Source: Pinguiococcus pyrenoidosus
Taxonomy: Eukaryota; Sar; Pinguiophyceae; Pinguiochrysidales; Pinguiochrysidaceae
Direction of reading: 5' to 3'
Assembly: GCA_019677205.1 (NCBI GenBank)
Contig: JAAMXY010001083.1
Coordinates: forward strand, 1-64,000
Length of the DNA: 64,000 nucleotides
In this document: positions 43,601 to 55,972 of the stretch, piece by piece
How positions within the stretch are numbered: the first letter of the stretch is position 1
How the letters are laid out: each line of letters begins with the position of its first letter
Notes under the pieces: generated by a model
Seen by the model: only the letters and a program-made list of their open reading frames with translations
Database searches by the model: none
What the model was told of the DNA's origin: nothing
Made by a program: the position numbers and the translations under genes

Positions 43601-46600
43601 GAGAACTCAGCCTGACGATCTCAGCGGCAACGGAATGCTGACCCGCCGCCTGCTCGAACCTCCTCCTCGACGTTTGAATTGCGTCAACGTTGCGCTGAAA
43701 GGACAGAGTAACTGGTCTTGCCAGGCTTCGGATGAGGCTGATGCTGGTCTCGTACGACACGCGAAGAACGGAATCCCCTTGGAGAGCGACCAGGACATCG
43801 CCAACGTGGAGATAATGGACAGACTCGTGAAGCGCATTCGCCGTTTCTGAAGCTGCTCGGGAACTCTTGAGAACGACCCCCTTGTCGAAGCTATCAATGA
43901 CAAGGAGATTCCCGTGCTTTGCGAAGATGATCCCAATCCGGTCGCCATAGAATGTAACATCATACACGTCGGCCTCCAGACGCGGCTCGGCTTCTTCCGA
44001 GGCGTCATCAAGCTCGTCAGAGCGATCACGGAGCAGACGATGGCTTTCAAAACTCGCTCGGTCCAAGGGGGTGATCACTTCGCCTTCGTCCTTCTTGGCT
44101 TCACCGAACAGCTCTGCAAAGGATTCGTGCATGCTCTTCAGCAAGCTGGAGAACAGAAGGACGTCCCGGTACGAGACCTCCAGACTAATGTCTCCCAGGC
44201 GTGATGTCGCGAGGAGTCTCAGGCTCTCACCCGGTGCGCTGATCGCCGTGAGATCGAGGAAGAAGTCCACCGGGTTGAGAATCGACAGCTCCGGCACCAG
44301 AACCTTGCTGGCCTCCGTCTCCCGCGCCATCTCCTCATCGGAAGCGAGCATTGGAAGCATGTCCACCTGGAACTCGGTAAGGTGGAGATTCGCTTCTCGC
44401 TTGATGGTGGGAAGGTCGTGCGACACTTTCCTCGCGTCATCGGACGTCTTGGTGTTCAAGCTCGACTGCATCCGGAGAGTCGCGTGGACGAAGCCACGCA
44501 CGGAAATGGCTCTCGTGACCTTCTCAGCCGGTTTCTCCAGCAGCAGCACTTCGACATTGTGAAGGAGCAACTTCGTTCTGCTATCCTTGATGAGAGTCGA
44601 GGGCACGTCGGGGATGACCACGCGATCCTCCCAGGACGCATCGGTCCCAAGATTTGCAAGGGCCTGATCGAAGGCTCCATACTCGATTCCAAGCGTCTTT
44701 AGAAGGCTCTCATCCGCTCGAGTCCTCCCGCCGGTCGCCTTTGCAAGCGCTTCTCCCATCCCCGTATATGATCCGGAAGCGAACTGCTTGGCTCGCACGA
44801 TGATCTCCGGCAGAACAAAGATGCGAAGATTGCGCAGGACAATGGCGCTCTCCGATTCCCCATCGGGGCGTGACTGGGCGGTGTAGTACAGCTGCTGGCC
44901 AGACTCCGGATTGTCGCCTTCGCCAGTGCCTTGCAGCATCTTCGTCAGGAGCTGCCGAAAAGGCCGACGGACGGATGCGCGACTGTCTTCCAGCGCCATT
45001 CCCTCCACGCCGAAACTGTACTGAACGCTCCCATCGGCTTGACATGCATACGCGAGCGACAGAGACTCGAGTATTAGGTCGACAAGCGGCTCAACCACCT
45101 CGCCGCCGTCAGCAGGGCCTTCGACCTGTGAGGTTGCCAAGAGCCTCACGGAAAATCTCGACAAAGCTATGGTTGCATTAGCAACCATGCCGCTTGGCTC
45201 CTTCAATCCTGTAGGCCTCTTCTCGCTGGTCCGGTGAAGATCTTGAGCTGACCTTCTCTTCCCGTAGGCGAAGCGCACTTGGCTAGCGGTATCCTTCACC
45301 CGGGGCGACTGAAAGGTCTCCCCAGGCTCCCCTTCTGACACATCCGCGATCCCTTTGGCTTCTCGTTCCGCGCTTCTTGCTGCCCCGGGCGGCTGTTGGC
45401 TCCCTGCGAGCGGCTCTTGGGGCCGTGCGAGAGCTTCCAACGAGCTCGTCAAGCTTCGCAAAATCAGAAGCTCCATTCCATGTACCGTCCCAGAAAGGAC
45501 GTTCTGGTTGAGCAAGTCGCGAAGTAGCGCGAAATCATCCTCGCGCAGAGTGATGGCAATGTCTGGGATCGTGCCTGTGAGAAACCAGGGCGGCTCCGAA
45601 TCATCAACGTCCTCTGCATCTTCTTTGCCGCGACCTCGCCTGCACAGGAGCTCGAAGTTGCCGCCCACGACGACAATCTGCCTTGTGGTCAACTCTGCTC
45701 CAGCTTCGCCTCCCTGCTCGACTCGCCGAATCCTTGAGAAGACCTTCGTCCCCGTCGCGCTCAGAGCCACGCTCATAGGTTCCCTCGCATCTTCAACCGA
45801 GGGGCTGGCTGGCGGTATCCTCACGGAAAGCGTTGGCTCGAGAGACTCGAGAGGGCGTTTGAGCGCAGCAAAGGCCCCCAGATGGACAACGACGTGCTCG
45901 CTTACTGAAGAAGTCGGCGGGAGCACGACTTCGGGGCTTCCGATGCGGACGTCAATGTCTCCATTGGGATGCGACGCCAGGAAATCAAAAGCAAAACCTC
46001 CACCCGTCGAAGGGGGAGGCCCGTCATCCCGACTGTCTAGTTCCCCAGTAGCGAGGTCGTCGATCCCAAGAATGATTTGCTGCGCCAGTAGGTAGTCTAC
46101 GAGCTCGAGAGTGAACTCTTGATAGTACACAAACCTCAACGGCAAAGCCAGCACATGAAGCCTCCGGAAGCTCTCGGGAGTGCTGGAGATGTCTTCAGCG
46201 AGACATTCTGCCCAGCTCTCATACTCAATTCTAAGCCAGTCTTGAGAAGGCCCTCTCGATCCGGATGTTGAGCTCCGATGCGAGTCAGTAAGATGGCCTT
46301 CACTGGCGCAGACGAACGGGTAGACCGACGTGGTAGAGCATAGGTCTTTCACCTGAAGGGCGCAGTCGTGAGGCATGGAGAACGGACTTGTATGATCCCG
46401 AAGGAGCCACCGAGGGATTGGCGTTCGGCTCACCTGAATATCCTGCACTCGGCATAAGAGCCTCGAGCCCACAAGGCCTTGCGGAGACGGGCTTGTTGCC
46501 TGCTCTCTTTCCCAAGGTCGCAGCAGATTCATCCCCGCTTCCACGTAAACATCTCGGGCGAGAGCATGTAGGAGACGTCGACTCTGCGACTCCTTGTTCA

Positions 46601-49600
46601 GTACTGCGAAGAGCTCTTCGATTCGTAGCGTCAGGCCAAGGCATGCTGGAGGACGCTTCCGAGATTCGGTCGAATCCGCTTTGCTCTCTCCTGCCTCGGC
46701 GTCTGTTGCTGCCTGCGATGGGGAATCGCGCTTCTCCTCCTTGATCGTCGCCCTTTCGGAAGCGTACCGTAGGCAAATCTCCTTGAGCGCGACCATGGTG
46801 TTTGGGTTCCAATTGACACCCACTGTGGAGAGGTCAAGGTCGACTGCAGAAGCAAACCTAGACTGTCGAAGCACCAAAGTCATGGAATGCCTGCCGAAGA
46901 TCGACGGCTCGGCTTCTGCATGACCGACGCTCTCGTCCCAAGAAGCGCGGCTCACTTCTTCGCTGGACAACTTGGAAAGAGTGAGCAGTCTCCGGAAGTC
47001 GCTTGACTCATTCACGAGGAGATCAAGCACGCTGAGCGCTCCACACTGAACCGATACTCGTTTCATGGGCTTCGTTTCCGAGTTCGCGGCTCGCTCTTCC
47101 GCGCACACCAGGGGCTTCACCTCCACTCGGAGCAGTGGCTGCTGCGCTTCGAACCGAACGCAGGTGTCGTCCACGAAGGTGAGCATGAGCGCCCTGAAGA
47201 TCACTTTGGAGACATCCGGAGAACGCATCTCCGTGAAGGCATCCCACTCAGCATCAAAAGCTTCACGTGGCTGGAGCATATGCGCAAAGCTTCGTGTCGG
47301 ATCCGCACTCTCCCGCTTAGAATCTGCACGGAGGGCCGCGTCGCCGGTGTCTGCCGCGCCGTCACGCTCCGTGTTCAAGTCTGAGGCGAGCTGTGCTGCG
47401 AGGCTTTCTACGATCCGATGTAGCATCCTCACATCCCCGTACGAGAGGGTTATGACTAATGGGCCAATGTCGACGAGCGAATAGTTCTGGGAATGTCGAA
47501 CTGACGCTTCAGAGGCCATTGAAGGATCCCGGACCTTCCTTTCGGGAATGCCACGCGCTTCGACTGATGGGAGCGCGGACCGCGATAGCATCGCGCAGGT
47601 TGTTGGTCGCAGCACGGAGGGACCTGGGACTAGATGGAGCACGGACTCGAAGCGGTGCTCGCCTTCGCGAAGCCGTAAGACACGGCAGAATTCCCCATTC
47701 GAGATCGAGATGTCGGCGTTGTAGTAGTCCATCTTCAGTTCCGTGTCCGCGCGAAGGAGGAAGCCCTCGTCGTGGACCCCTTGGGGACAAATCACGAGAT
47801 GAGGTTGCTGCAGCGACAACTCGAATGTCCAGGTGATCAACTCTGCTAGGTCCCCTTTCAACTCTGCTTGGTCCCCTGTCTGAATCGGCGGCGTGTCTTG
47901 CATGCCAGTCCCTGCGCGCTGATAGCGGGTCGGGATTCTGGGGCTGTACTCGTACATGATGAGCATGTCGAACATCTCTTGCCAGGGCACGAGCTCCACC
48001 CAAAGCCAGAGGTTCCGGATGGTCACACCGTACTCGTACAGCCCGGCATCCGGCATCCGAGAAACGATGTGTAGCTCTGGCGAGTCCTCCGACGTCCCGA
48101 TGCTCCGAAGAAGTGGAGATGCTGCCCCGCCCGCGGTCGATGAAGGGCCCCTCCGGAAGCCATCAAGGTCCACAGAAACCGTGAGGAGCTCCATGACAGT
48201 GTCGGCGGTTGGATCCAGGCGATGGAGCTTCCAGCACGTCTCTCTGCCGATGGCCGCACCGAGGAGGGATTCTCGATCCCCGCCATCCCGCAGATGCACA
48301 CGGATCTCAGCGGTAGACAGCTCGATCAGGTACGTCGTGTTCTCACCCTCCGCGTACTGGTAGGTCGGTGGGGTCCATCCGTCCCAGTCTGTGTACTGCC
48401 TCAGAGTCTCGCACCGAAACATTAGCTGGCGGAAGTCTCCGCAGAAGTTGTCGAACAGCAGATGGATGAAAGACGTATACTCCACTTCGTCGAAGGATAG
48501 GAGAAAGGGAGCAAAGGTACCTCGACAAACGACGGCGGGACTTGGCGCCTCGCGCACGTCTCCCACGCAATAGAAGATTTCCAAAGTCAACGACGTCTTT
48601 GCGGCCTGCAGTCCGCACGGAGTCACCACGGAAAGATCTGGGGCATGTATACGGAACGCATTGGTCGGCACGAGTGCGACCCCCGGCCCAAGCCCAGCTT
48701 CGTCAGCGCCCCCTCTGGTCCGCATCCGTTCTTCTCCGTACTCGTTGTCTATCTTCACAGCTCCGAAGTCCACCGTGAATTGCTCCTCGCTGAAGTAGCT
48801 CACCGGCAGAACAAGCATGGGGCGGTTGATGTCCATACGCATGCGAAGCAGGAGGGGCTCCCCGTCCTGCGCGGAATCGTTGCCCCTGCTTTCATCAGCC
48901 GCCCCTGCGGTCCCTTCGCCTTGCGGACTGAGGACGGCGAGAACGCCTTCGTACGCATAGTCGAGCAGCTCGAGCGTCAACTGCTGCAGGAACACGAACT
49001 TCATCGGACTCAGCGTCAGCATCACGACGACTCCGGGCTCTCCTCGCCCTCTCGCGGCTGCGTCGTAGGCAAAGTGGAAGCTCACAAGGGACTCCTCGAC
49101 GCCAGCCATGAGGCCAACGAGCTCAGGATAACGAGTGTCTGGCGTACACAGGTCCTGCAACGTGAAGTTCGCAAGCTCGCCGGAGAAGGTCATGCTTTGA
49201 TCATCCGATCGCGCATGGCACTTGAAGCCCGATATCGTCGTTGCAGCGACGTTTTGCCCGAGATGCTCCTTGTTGAAGAGGATCCTAATTTTCCTCACTT
49301 CTGCATCCAAAGTCATTCGCTTGGTAGCCGCTGTGCCATACGGGGTGCGTGCTGAAGGTACGCTTTGAGGCGTCGACGCCTGGTCAGGATTGGCCCGCCG
49401 CCCTTCCCCTCTCCTTCTTCTACCTACAAAGAAGTTGACGAGCTCAATCAGCGTCTCCGGATTCCAGCTGATATGGCAGGATCCAATCCGAAGATGCGAC
49501 TGTGTGAGCGCCGCGCCGTTGTCAAGCACCTCGAAGGCGACAAAATCGTCGACGCCTTCTCCGCTGGCATCGTCACCACTACAGTGCACGAGCCTTGAAA

Positions 49601-52511
49601 AGCCCGTTCGCAGCCTCTCCTCCGGCGATTCGCGAAAGACCTTGTTATAGCAATCGACCACAGAGCACGACGCCAAGAAGAACCTCAGGATCGTGCTTTT
49701 GGTATCCGCGCGGGGGGGAGCTGTGAGCGACGAACTATGGAGACGCGAGCTACCCGAAAAGCTCTCCACTTCGATCGCAAAGCCTTCTAGTTCTAGTACG
49801 GCCAGCTGCTCATCTTCTTCTTGAACCGCTCGAGGTCGTTGTCTCGCCAGCGCGCCGCCTGCCTGGTCAACCGTGACCACGAGGCGGTTCAGCTCAATCC
49901 TTGCTTCGCACAACCAAGCCCGCGTGGTCGCCAGCTCGTCTTCGTGAGACGCAGGCTGAAACTGAGCAGAGCCGAAGGACTCATCCAGCAGCTCCGCGTC
50001 GTTCTCAGTGCTCTGATGCTCGATCACTGGCTCCAAGCTCGGGTCCGCGCCGGTGTCTATCGATGAGATTGCCAGGTAGCTCTCAGGAGACAATCGACCT
50101 CGAAGCGCCGGGAGGCTGCATGCCAGAAGGATGTGTCCAGGGCCGGTCGCAGACTTCGGAATGTGAACCTTCACGGTGAAGTCAATGGCGAAATGGTCCA
50201 CAAGGAACTCTCGACCACGGTTCTCGCCACCACTCTGCGCATCGACGCGATCGTGCCGCTGATAAGCTTCGAGGCTTCCAAAATGTAAAACGGAGAGGTC
50301 CGCGACGTGTGCTTGCCACGTTTCCCCGAAGGCAGCACTCCTGTCTTCCCAATGAAGCGCATGTTGAAAACGCCGCTCGACCAACTGGCCGTGCCCGTCG
50401 CCCCGTTGCTCGGTCGGGGGCTCTTCTATGGTGGTCACGGCGGTATCGCCAAGGTCGATGACGAGGACGTCTCGATTCCGATCTTTGATGTCAACCGGGA
50501 TGAGAAGCTTGGAGCCTTCAATCCTTGCTGAAAACTGCACTCGCGACCTGGCCTCAATCGCCTGCAGCAGGGCCCTCATTTGGCTATTCCGGAAGGCGTT
50601 AATGCTATGTCCTACCCCGGAGCTGACGCGGGATACTCGCGAGGAGCCTGCGAACTGCAAAAGTGCTTGGATACAGGGAGCGCTGTACACCAGCTCGAAT
50701 GGAAAGATGCGCAAGTCGACGGCAACGTCGCTGCGCCCTCGGGCAGCCTTCGGCTTGGAGCTCACTCTAAACTCGAGGCTCTTGGGGACCATGAAGCCTC
50801 CGATCTTCACCAGGGGATTCTCCGCCCCGGGCTTGGGCAGCACGATTGAAGGTAAGCACGTCTCCTTCGCGGCGAGATCGACGACCTGGAAGCCTCCTAG
50901 CACCAGCGTGCTATCCCAAGAGTCGTCCACAGCGCGCAGCGTGTGCAGCCCGTCGAAGATGATCTGCACCAGCTCTTCAGACCCTACTCGCAAGCTGACG
51001 AATCCTTCGTTTAGAACGGACAAAACGCTTACTGTGCTCCTCTGGGAAGGTTGATCGCGTCGAACAGGAGACTTGCTGCCGCCCGGTTTGGGAGCGTCCT
51101 CCTCGAAGAGCTCTTCTACGACATCCCGAACCTCACTCGTCGACAAGACGGACTGCGCCGCACCCTCCGAATCGTCCTTGCCGTCTTCATTGCTCGAAGG
51201 CGAGCCGTAGAGGCCGAGCCAGCCGAGCCAGCTTGTGGCTGACGCGCTGTCCTGTCGCTCCTTGGGACTTGCCGAGCGTTGCCGGAGCTTGGACCGTCTT
51301 GCAAGTACGGTCCTTCTGAAAGCGACAATGGCGCTGACAGGCAACGATCGATCAAGGTCCGAGAGAAGCTCCTTTACCTTCGAAGGCTCCGCGGATTCGT
51401 CCGTGTGCGCAGCTCGTGGGCTTGCCGCCGTGGAAGACTCCCGCGCGTCCAAGGAAGCGTCGTAGACGGCCATGTACTGCTGTTGCACTTGCAGTAGGCG
51501 GCCCACTCCGACGGTTGCCACGGACCTTTTGGCCTTTGGTAGCGCTCGACGCACGCATGCCACTGCGTATCTCCACCAGCTTCTCGGATCCTCCATGACC
51601 GACTGGGAAGGGCGATTCAATACGATGAACCGATGCTGTGCGAGATCATCCTGCGCCCGCAGAAGATGAGACAGATCCTCCAACTGTAGATCGGACATGG
51701 TCAGCGCCAGTCGCTCGAGGGACACATCTGCAAAGAAGCGCCGCGGCATACTCTGATCCTCGGGCTGGCAGATTTCGATGGTGATCGCGCCCGACGTGGG
51801 ATAGAGCAGATAGTCGTGGTCGACGGTTCTCACGTCGGCCTTCCGCTTCAGAGCATCTTCCTTGTCCCAGAAGATGCTGAAGTTCGAGAGGTCTAGGCGA
51901 GCAAATCGACCCGGCGCCGGATCCGAGTCCACCGATGCCTTCGAAGAGAGAGGCTTTGCCTCGCAGGTTCCGTACGTCAAGCCTTCGAGCAGGACGCCAA
52001 CGCAAAAAGGCCTCTCCGGGTTGCTACGGCGATCAACGTACTCCAGCACGATATCCCGCACGCGGACCTGAGTGCTCTGCAGGAACCTCGTAGCTATCCC
52101 GGACACCCAGGAGCTCTGGAGCGCTGCCTGCCGCTCGATCTGGGCGATGTGCTTCGCCACCGCGCGAAGCTTCTCAGCAAGCTCGTACGCCGCGGCCTCC
52201 TCTGGGGTCCATTCCCATCCCGAGTCTAAGGGTCCCGCCGCGAGGTGCACCCCACTCAAGGTCAGCACCACCGGGCGCATCCCAAAGCTTCCCCATGGCA
52301 CGGTGACGGACAGCTTGGCCACCATAATCTTTCGAAGCCTGACTGGGAGCTTGAGATCTTCCAGCACCGTGCGCCGCACCGTGAGGTTCTCCAGCTCCAG
52401 ATCGCCGCCCCACAGAGCGACGCTCACGGCCTTCTCGCTCACGCCATGGAAGTACGCCTGGAGGTTCTGGGACACCGCGCTGGCCAGATAGTCTCTCAGA
52501 TACGACGCCAT
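37651..52511 (-). CDS. VPS13: Giant VPS13-family bridge-like lipid transfer protein
   Basis: Exon 1 52511-37977 (4,845 codons) and exon 2 37893-37651, joined in phase across an 83-bp GTAAGC...AAG intron, giving 4,925 residues. Without this splice the protein would stop at 37896 and lose its end. The N-terminal chorein domain opens with MASYLRDYLASAVSQNLQAY, then VALWGGDLELENLTV. Long beta-groove repeats follow. At about residues 2845-2940 and 2980-3065 are two PDZ-like modules (GDRIGIIFAKHGNLLVIDSF; GLSVKCAYLINSLFV). A VAB-type adaptor-binding region covers about 3300-4000 (IYPEFILQNLTGLNLIFG), then the C-terminal helical segment (LHLLGNPIGLMRSF; GGAVGLVKGLGHGVVGLVAK), and exon 2 supplies a PH-like end (KGTIFVPCDN). 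VPS13 proteins move bulk lipid between organelles at contact sites. It is longer than human VPS13A-D (about 3,200-4,400). Small further introns cannot be excluded. Confidence 0.92.
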
Positions 52512-52933
52512 CCCAAGCGCGGCGCCTCCTGCGGCTGCGGATCCCCTTCAAGCCCAGCGCTGCCGCCGCTCATAGACTCGCTGATAGCGTCCTCGGCCTC
52601 TCGCTGCCCCTCGGCATCGTCGGTGGCACAGCAGCGCCGCAAGAGAAGCTGCGGTGCTCGCACCGAACTCTCGACGATTCCGCGCGTCCCGACCCGAGCG
52701 CTCCCAGGTGCGCCGAGCGCCACTGGGCCAGAGCGCTCACCCAGCGGTTCCACGCTGCCCCTCTTGAGGCACGTGAAGGCTGTGCGCGCGGAGTGCAACT
52801 GTCAGCGCTCCAAACCGCGGCAGTCCCAGCCAGCGCTCCGAGCATCAATATGTTGCTATAGCACAGGCGCAGAGACCCGCTGACGTCCCGCCAAAAAGTC
52901 TCTTGAACGTCATGGGCCCGAGAGCCGCGTAGA
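52512..52933. promoter_or_regulatory. Divergent promoter region (VPS13 / carboxylesterase)
   Basis: 422 bp between divergent starts. It is GC-rich with a short AT-richer patch at about 52845-52865. No named element found. Confidence 0.45.
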
Positions 52934-55900
52934 ATGGCGCTTGCAGCTGCTCTCGGCGCGTTGCTCGCGCTCTGCGCGCTGGCGCCGAGCGCGTCTGCGC
53001 CTCGCGTGGCCACCGACCGCGGCGTGGTGGAAGGCGTGGCGTTTGATAGCGTGCTGGGCTTCTTCGGCGTTCCGTACGCGGCGCCGCCGCTGGGAGACAA
53101 GCGCTTCCGCCCGCCAGACGACGTGGCCACGTGGCCAGACGTCTGGGATGCTCGTGCGCAGCGCGCAGACTGCGTGCAGAGCGTGCTACACAACCCGATG
53201 ACCGTGACGCCGCAGAGCGAGGACTGCCTCTTCGTCAACGTCTGGACGCCGAGCCTGCGTGGCGCGAAGCGCGCCGTGGTGGTGTGGATCCATGGCGGGG
53301 CCTTTCAGCAGGGCGGGGCCGTGCGGCCAGAGTACTCGGGTCACACCTTCGCGCGCGATCATGACGTCGTGGTCGTGAGCATCGCGTATCGACTGGGCGT
53401 GCTGGGCTTCCTGGTGAGCTTGGAGGACGGGCTCTTTGGCAACTACGGCCTCATGGACCAGCGCATGGGCCTGCAGTGGGTCCAGCGCAACATTGCGCGC
53501 TTTGGCGGCGACCCCGGCCAGGTGACGCTCATGGGGGAGAGCGCCGGTGCGATGTCGGTGGCCATGCACATGCTCAACGAGCACCGCAGAAAGGAGGGCC
53601 TCTTCCACCGCGTCGTCATGCAGAGCAACCCACTGGCCTACCAGTATCGCACCCTGCAGGTGGCGAACTTCGGAGGGCGCTCCTTCAAGTCCAGCTTGGG
53701 TTGCGCAACGCTCGAATGCATGCAGGAGATGGACGTGGAGAGCGTCGTGGAGATGCAGGACTCCCTCATCAGCTTCCCCCGCTCCGTGGGGGATCTGTTC
53801 ACCTGGGGACCGGTCGCCACCGATGAGTACTACTTCTCCGTTCTGAAGCTTCGCAACATCACAGACCCAGGAGTCTACGTTGCGCAGCCGCTGTTCGAGT
53901 TCACGGAGCCGAGCTTCGTCACGCAGTTGCCCACGCTGCTTGGCACGAATCGCCACGAGGGGCACATCTTCTTGGGCTCCATCTTCCCGATGAAGATGCC
54001 CCGCTTTCGCTATAGACTCTTCGTGACCTTCCTCTTCAAGGACGCCGCGAACAAGGTGCTGAGATACTACGGCGACAAGATAGACACGCTCGTTGAGAAG
54101 ATTGGAACCGCGGACGAGGACTACCGACCCCTCGCGTCGAGCATCCTGAATGATTACCTCTTCCGGTGCCCGAACCTCCTGGCCGCGCAGGTTCTCAGTC
54201 TGCGGGCACAACCGTTGGAGGAAAGCGGGGAGGCCCGACACTGGAAAGAGCCCTGGAGCTTGAGCAAGCTGTTCGAGGGGTTTTTCGGAGACGCCACCTC
54301 GGCAGAGCCCGAGGAGCTGCCGACGGCGCCGCCCACCAGTGCTGTGGCTGAAGAGAATCGCACAGCTGCCCTGGAGTCGCTGGAAGGAGAGGAAGACCAA
54401 CCGCCTGGGGACTCACAGCCGCGGAGCTTCTTCAGCTTTGGATTGCCCTTCCGCTCGAGGGGGTCGGGTCCGCCAAAGGCCGTCGTCGGCGTCTCTTCCG
54501 CAGCGAAGGTGGTCCCGGCGGACGACGCTTCGGAGCTCCCTGCAGGAAAAGTCAAAGTCACCAAACTAGACAGAAAAGCGGAGGCGCAGGTGTCCAAGGT
54601 CAACGCAACGGCGACCGATTCCGCCGAGAGCTCGGCCGCCGACAAGGACAAGGCCGCAGACAAGGACAAAGGCAAGGACAAAAGCAGCGCAGCTAGCTCA
54701 GACTCGCTGTACAACGGAGCGGCAGCATCGGATAAGGCATCGAGATTTGCTAGACTGTTCGGCATCCGCGGAGGTGAGGAACCTGCGTCTCGGCAACGAC
54801 GACGCCTTCTACTCCTGAAGGGGGGGGAGGCTGCCAACTTGACCACCGGGGACTCGTCGAAGAAGGACCATGGGGACGATGGGGACGACGAGGAAAACGG
54901 CGAGGAGACGAAGCGCAAATCGGCGGAATCTCAGACGTGGGATCTCTTCAAGAGAGGCTTCATGATCGGCTTCAGCGGTGGAAGCACGGAGGATGCCGAC
55001 GCCACGGGTGGCAGCAGCGCAAACGGCACGACCGAGGACCAAGAAGAGCGCCAGGCGGCCACCGAAACGCGGCTCGTCGAGTACACGGGCGCCGACCCTG
55101 CGGACCAGCGAGTCCCGACCTTGTTCGAGGCGTCGCGTCTGAGGCAGGCGGCAAACCTGACGTACGTCTCGGAATCCTTCGCCAAGGCAGTTGCTGATCT
55201 GAGGGAGATCGCGGCGAGCACCGACCTGCAGAGAACCGTGAACGAAACGGTGCTGCGGAGTATCCGGCTGTTGGAGCAGTCCCTCGACAAGGCTCGGACG
55301 CGTCGCGCTCTCAAGATTCCGCGCGGGCCAAGGAATGTCTCGGTCTTCCTCTATGACTTTGCGCACCCGTCCATGGTCCCCGGAGTCGACATGTGCCGGG
55401 GAATCAGCTGCCACACGGCGGAGATTCCCTTCGTCTTCGGCCACACGAGCATCGCCAAGGCCGAGTACAGTCAGTTTTCCATCCCGAAGGACCCCATCCT
55501 CGACGGTCCCAAGATCCCCGCAGAGGCGCAGCAGGTCGCGCGAGCCTGGGAGGGGCTCTCGCCCTCCAACAGCACAGAGATGCTTCCAACGAACGCGTCG
55601 AGGAAAGCGTGGCTTGACGGCGCGTACATCAAGGATGCGTGGGACAAGTTCGTCGACAAAGACAGCAAGGTCGCTGAGGGCACGTCGTTGTACTGGATGG
55701 ACTTTGTGAAGTCGAAAAGCGCCGACGAGCGCCTACTGATGCCGAACAGCATGCTCTGGCTGCCGGCGTGGCCGGCCTTCGAGATGCATCATGCGCTGAC
55801 GTTCTCCATCGAGAACGCGCGGGAGTTCTCCATCGACTTCATCAACGGCGACGGGGAAGACGCGGACCAGAGGGGACCGGTCTACATGGAGATCAAGTGG

Positions 55901-55972
55901 CCATACAAGGTGCGGGAGATCGTTAGCGATAGTGACTGCGAGTTCTGGAATAGCCTAGGGTATCGATATTAA
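52934..55972 (+). CDS. Type-B carboxylesterase / cholinesterase-fold protein with large insertion
   Basis: Single exon, 1,012 residues. A signal peptide (MALAAALGALLALCAL...ASA) leads into the family opening (GVVEGVAFDSVLGFFGVPYA). Motifs: EDCLFVNVWTP, oxyanion WIHGGAF, the nucleophile elbow GESAGAMS (Ser about 203), and the acid in GTNRHEGHIF (Glu about 342). The catalytic His should be in ISCHTAEIPFVFGH (about 827), and the C-terminus has the family ending CEFWNSL. Acid-to-His spacing is about 485 residues, against roughly 110 in acetylcholinesterase. The extra sequence (about 425-790) is low-complexity, rich in Ser, Ala, Lys, Asp and Glu, with several N-x-S/T sites. The fold suggests secreted or endomembrane ester hydrolysis; the substrate is unknown. 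No splice sites would remove the insert cleanly. Confidence 0.9.
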   Translation: MALAAALGALLALCALAPSASAPRVATDRGVVEGVAFDSVLGFFGVPYAAPPLGDKRFRPPDDVATWPDVWDARAQRADCVQSVLHNPMTVTPQSEDCLFVNVWTPSLRGAKRAVVVWIHGGAFQQGGAVRPEYSGHTFARDHDVVVVSIAYRLGVLGFLVSLEDGLFGNYGLMDQRMGLQWVQRNIARFGGDPGQVTLMGESAGAMSVAMHMLNEHRRKEGLFHRVVMQSNPLAYQYRTLQVANFGGRSFKSSLGCATLECMQEMDVESVVEMQDSLISFPRSVGDLFTWGPVATDEYYFSVLKLRNITDPGVYVAQPLFEFTEPSFVTQLPTLLGTNRHEGHIFLGSIFPMKMPRFRYRLFVTFLFKDAANKVLRYYGDKIDTLVEKIGTADEDYRPLASSILNDYLFRCPNLLAAQVLSLRAQPLEESGEARHWKEPWSLSKLFEGFFGDATSAEPEELPTAPPTSAVAEENRTAALESLEGEEDQPPGDSQPRSFFSFGLPFRSRGSGPPKAVVGVSSAAKVVPADDASELPAGKVKVTKLDRKAEAQVSKVNATATDSAESSAADKDKAADKDKGKDKSSAASSDSLYNGAAASDKASRFARLFGIRGGEEPASRQRRRLLLLKGGEAANLTTGDSSKKDHGDDGDDEENGEETKRKSAESQTWDLFKRGFMIGFSGGSTEDADATGGSSANGTTEDQEERQAATETRLVEYTGADPADQRVPTLFEASRLRQAANLTYVSESFAKAVADLREIAASTDLQRTVNETVLRSIRLLEQSLDKARTRRALKIPRGPRNVSVFLYDFAHPSMVPGVDMCRGISCHTAEIPFVFGHTSIAKAEYSQFSIPKDPILDGPKIPAEAQQVARAWEGLSPSNSTEMLPTNASRKAWLDGAYIKDAWDKFVDKDSKVAEGTSLYWMDFVKSKSADERLLMPNSMLWLPAWPAFEMHHALTFSIENAREFSIDFINGDGEDADQRGPVYMEIKWPYKVREIVSDSDCEFWNSLGYRY

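Noticed and set aside
54200-55330. Carboxylesterase insert as a retained intron
   Set aside because: About 1.1 kb with an open frame throughout, no fitting GT-AG pair seen, and biased toward Lys/Asp/Ser codons rather than intron-like sequence.
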